Source: Flavobacteriaceae bacterium
Lineage (GTDB): Bacteria; Bacteroidota; Bacteroidia; Flavobacteriales; Flavobacteriaceae
Length of the DNA: 5,530 bases
NCBI GenBank assembly: GCA_023301205.1
Contig: JALZVC010000041.1
Location: forward strand, 1-5,530
Direction of reading: 5' to 3'
Positions 5,420-5,530 of this stretch are shown here, in pieces. The notes under the pieces were generated by a model, which ran no database searches, was not told where the DNA came from, and saw only the letters and a program-made list of their open reading frames with translations. The position numbers were made by a program, and so were the translations under genes. Each line of letters begins with the position of its first letter. The stretch's first letter is position 1.

Positions 5420-5460
5420 TGGCTTTTGGAAACTTAATTTGATAAAACATGGCAATTGTC

Positions 5461-5486
5461 AACCCCAAAAGTCGGAAGGGGTTTTT
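5461..5486 (+). terminator. Terminator-like hairpin with no plus-strand gene before it
   Basis: AACCCC (5461-5466) pairs with GGGGTT (5478-5483) around an 11-nt loop, followed by TTT to make a five-T run (5482-5486). The geometry is that of a short intrinsic terminator for plus-strand RNA. On the minus strand the 3' side reads GGGGTTGAC with no T-tract, so it does not suit a gene entering from the right. It could instead be a dispersed palindrome. Confidence 0.4.
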
Positions 5487-5530
5487 CACGCTGGCACAAT
5501 TAATCAATATCAAAGCTTCAAACTGTCAAT

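Larger units (their letters stand above)
5191..5530. other. 340-base stretch without a convincing gene
   Basis: No frame of useful length is open on either strand. It contains the period-7 array (5193-5241), unremarkable sequence (5250-5390), an imperfect hairpin (5398-5419), a near-palindrome TGGCAATTGTCA (5450-5461) and a terminator-like hairpin (5461-5486). On the minus strand the last 21 bases end in an in-frame TGA (5510-5512), which could be the tail of a gene lying further right, but six residues are not enough to claim this. Confidence 0.6.

Noticed and set aside
5409..5450. Minus-strand 13-codon frame (MFYQIKFPKATFP) that could be a leader peptide
   Set aside because: It is too short to judge, has no promoter or attenuator arrangement, and overlaps hairpin-like repeat sequence.
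5490..5506. Possible sigma-54 site (CTGGCACAATTAATC)
   Set aside because: It has the -24-like TGGCAC but lacks the GC needed at -12.
5510..5530. Minus-strand in-frame TGA that might end a gene to the right (last residues IDSLKL)
   Set aside because: Six codons cannot separate a real C-terminus from chance; the neighbouring hairpin is also oriented for the other strand.
1..5530. Search for CRISPR arrays, insertion sequences, integrase or toxin-antitoxin genes
   Set aside because: No regularly spaced identical repeats, terminal inverted repeats, transposase motifs or small paired toxin-like frames were seen; the content is housekeeping.

Overview
The window looks like chromosomal DNA of a marine-type member of the Bacteroidota, most likely Flavobacteriaceae. 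The evidence is AT-rich sequence, recognisable proteins with Bacteroidota-style variants (a YebC beginning MGRAFEF, a DUF4126 membrane protein), promoter elements of the TAnnTTTG type used by the Bacteroidota primary sigma factor, and few Shine-Dalgarno sequences. I see no phage, transposon, CRISPR, tRNA or rRNA sequence, and no convincing new defence or mobile system. The content is mostly housekeeping; the unexplained material is in the intergenic spacers.

Layout. (1) 1-395, minus strand: the N-terminal part of an uncharacterised membrane-anchored protein that runs off the left edge. (2) 396-518: a divergent intergenic region with a likely minus-strand promoter. (3) 519-3846, plus strand: a compact four-gene cluster made of a stand-alone RecD/Pif1-like SF1B helicase, a DUF4126 membrane protein (6-nt gap), kdsB (44-nt gap, with its own likely promoter) and a small PlsC-type acyltransferase that overlaps the kdsB stop by one base. 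(4) 3849-3889: a hairpin with T-tracts on both sides that ends this cluster and the converging yebC. (5) 3904-4650, minus: a YebC/TACO1-family protein with a good -33/-7 promoter and a GC-rich hairpin in its leader. (6) 4651-4908: a spacer with short degenerate tandem repeats. (7) 4909-5190, minus: pterin-4a-carbinolamine dehydratase. (8) 5191-5530: a 340-base stretch with no gene. It holds a striking period-7 degenerate array touching the dehydratase start, and two hairpins, one shaped like a plus-strand terminator that has no gene to terminate.

Functionally, kdsB supplies CMP-KDO for lipopolysaccharide inner core/lipid A, and the coupled acyltransferase probably acts on phospholipid or another acylated lipid, so the second half of the plus-strand cluster is an envelope module. 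The helicase is a DNA-maintenance protein whose link to that module is only positional. YebC (translation/regulation) and the dehydratase (pterin recycling) appear to be independent minus-strand units.
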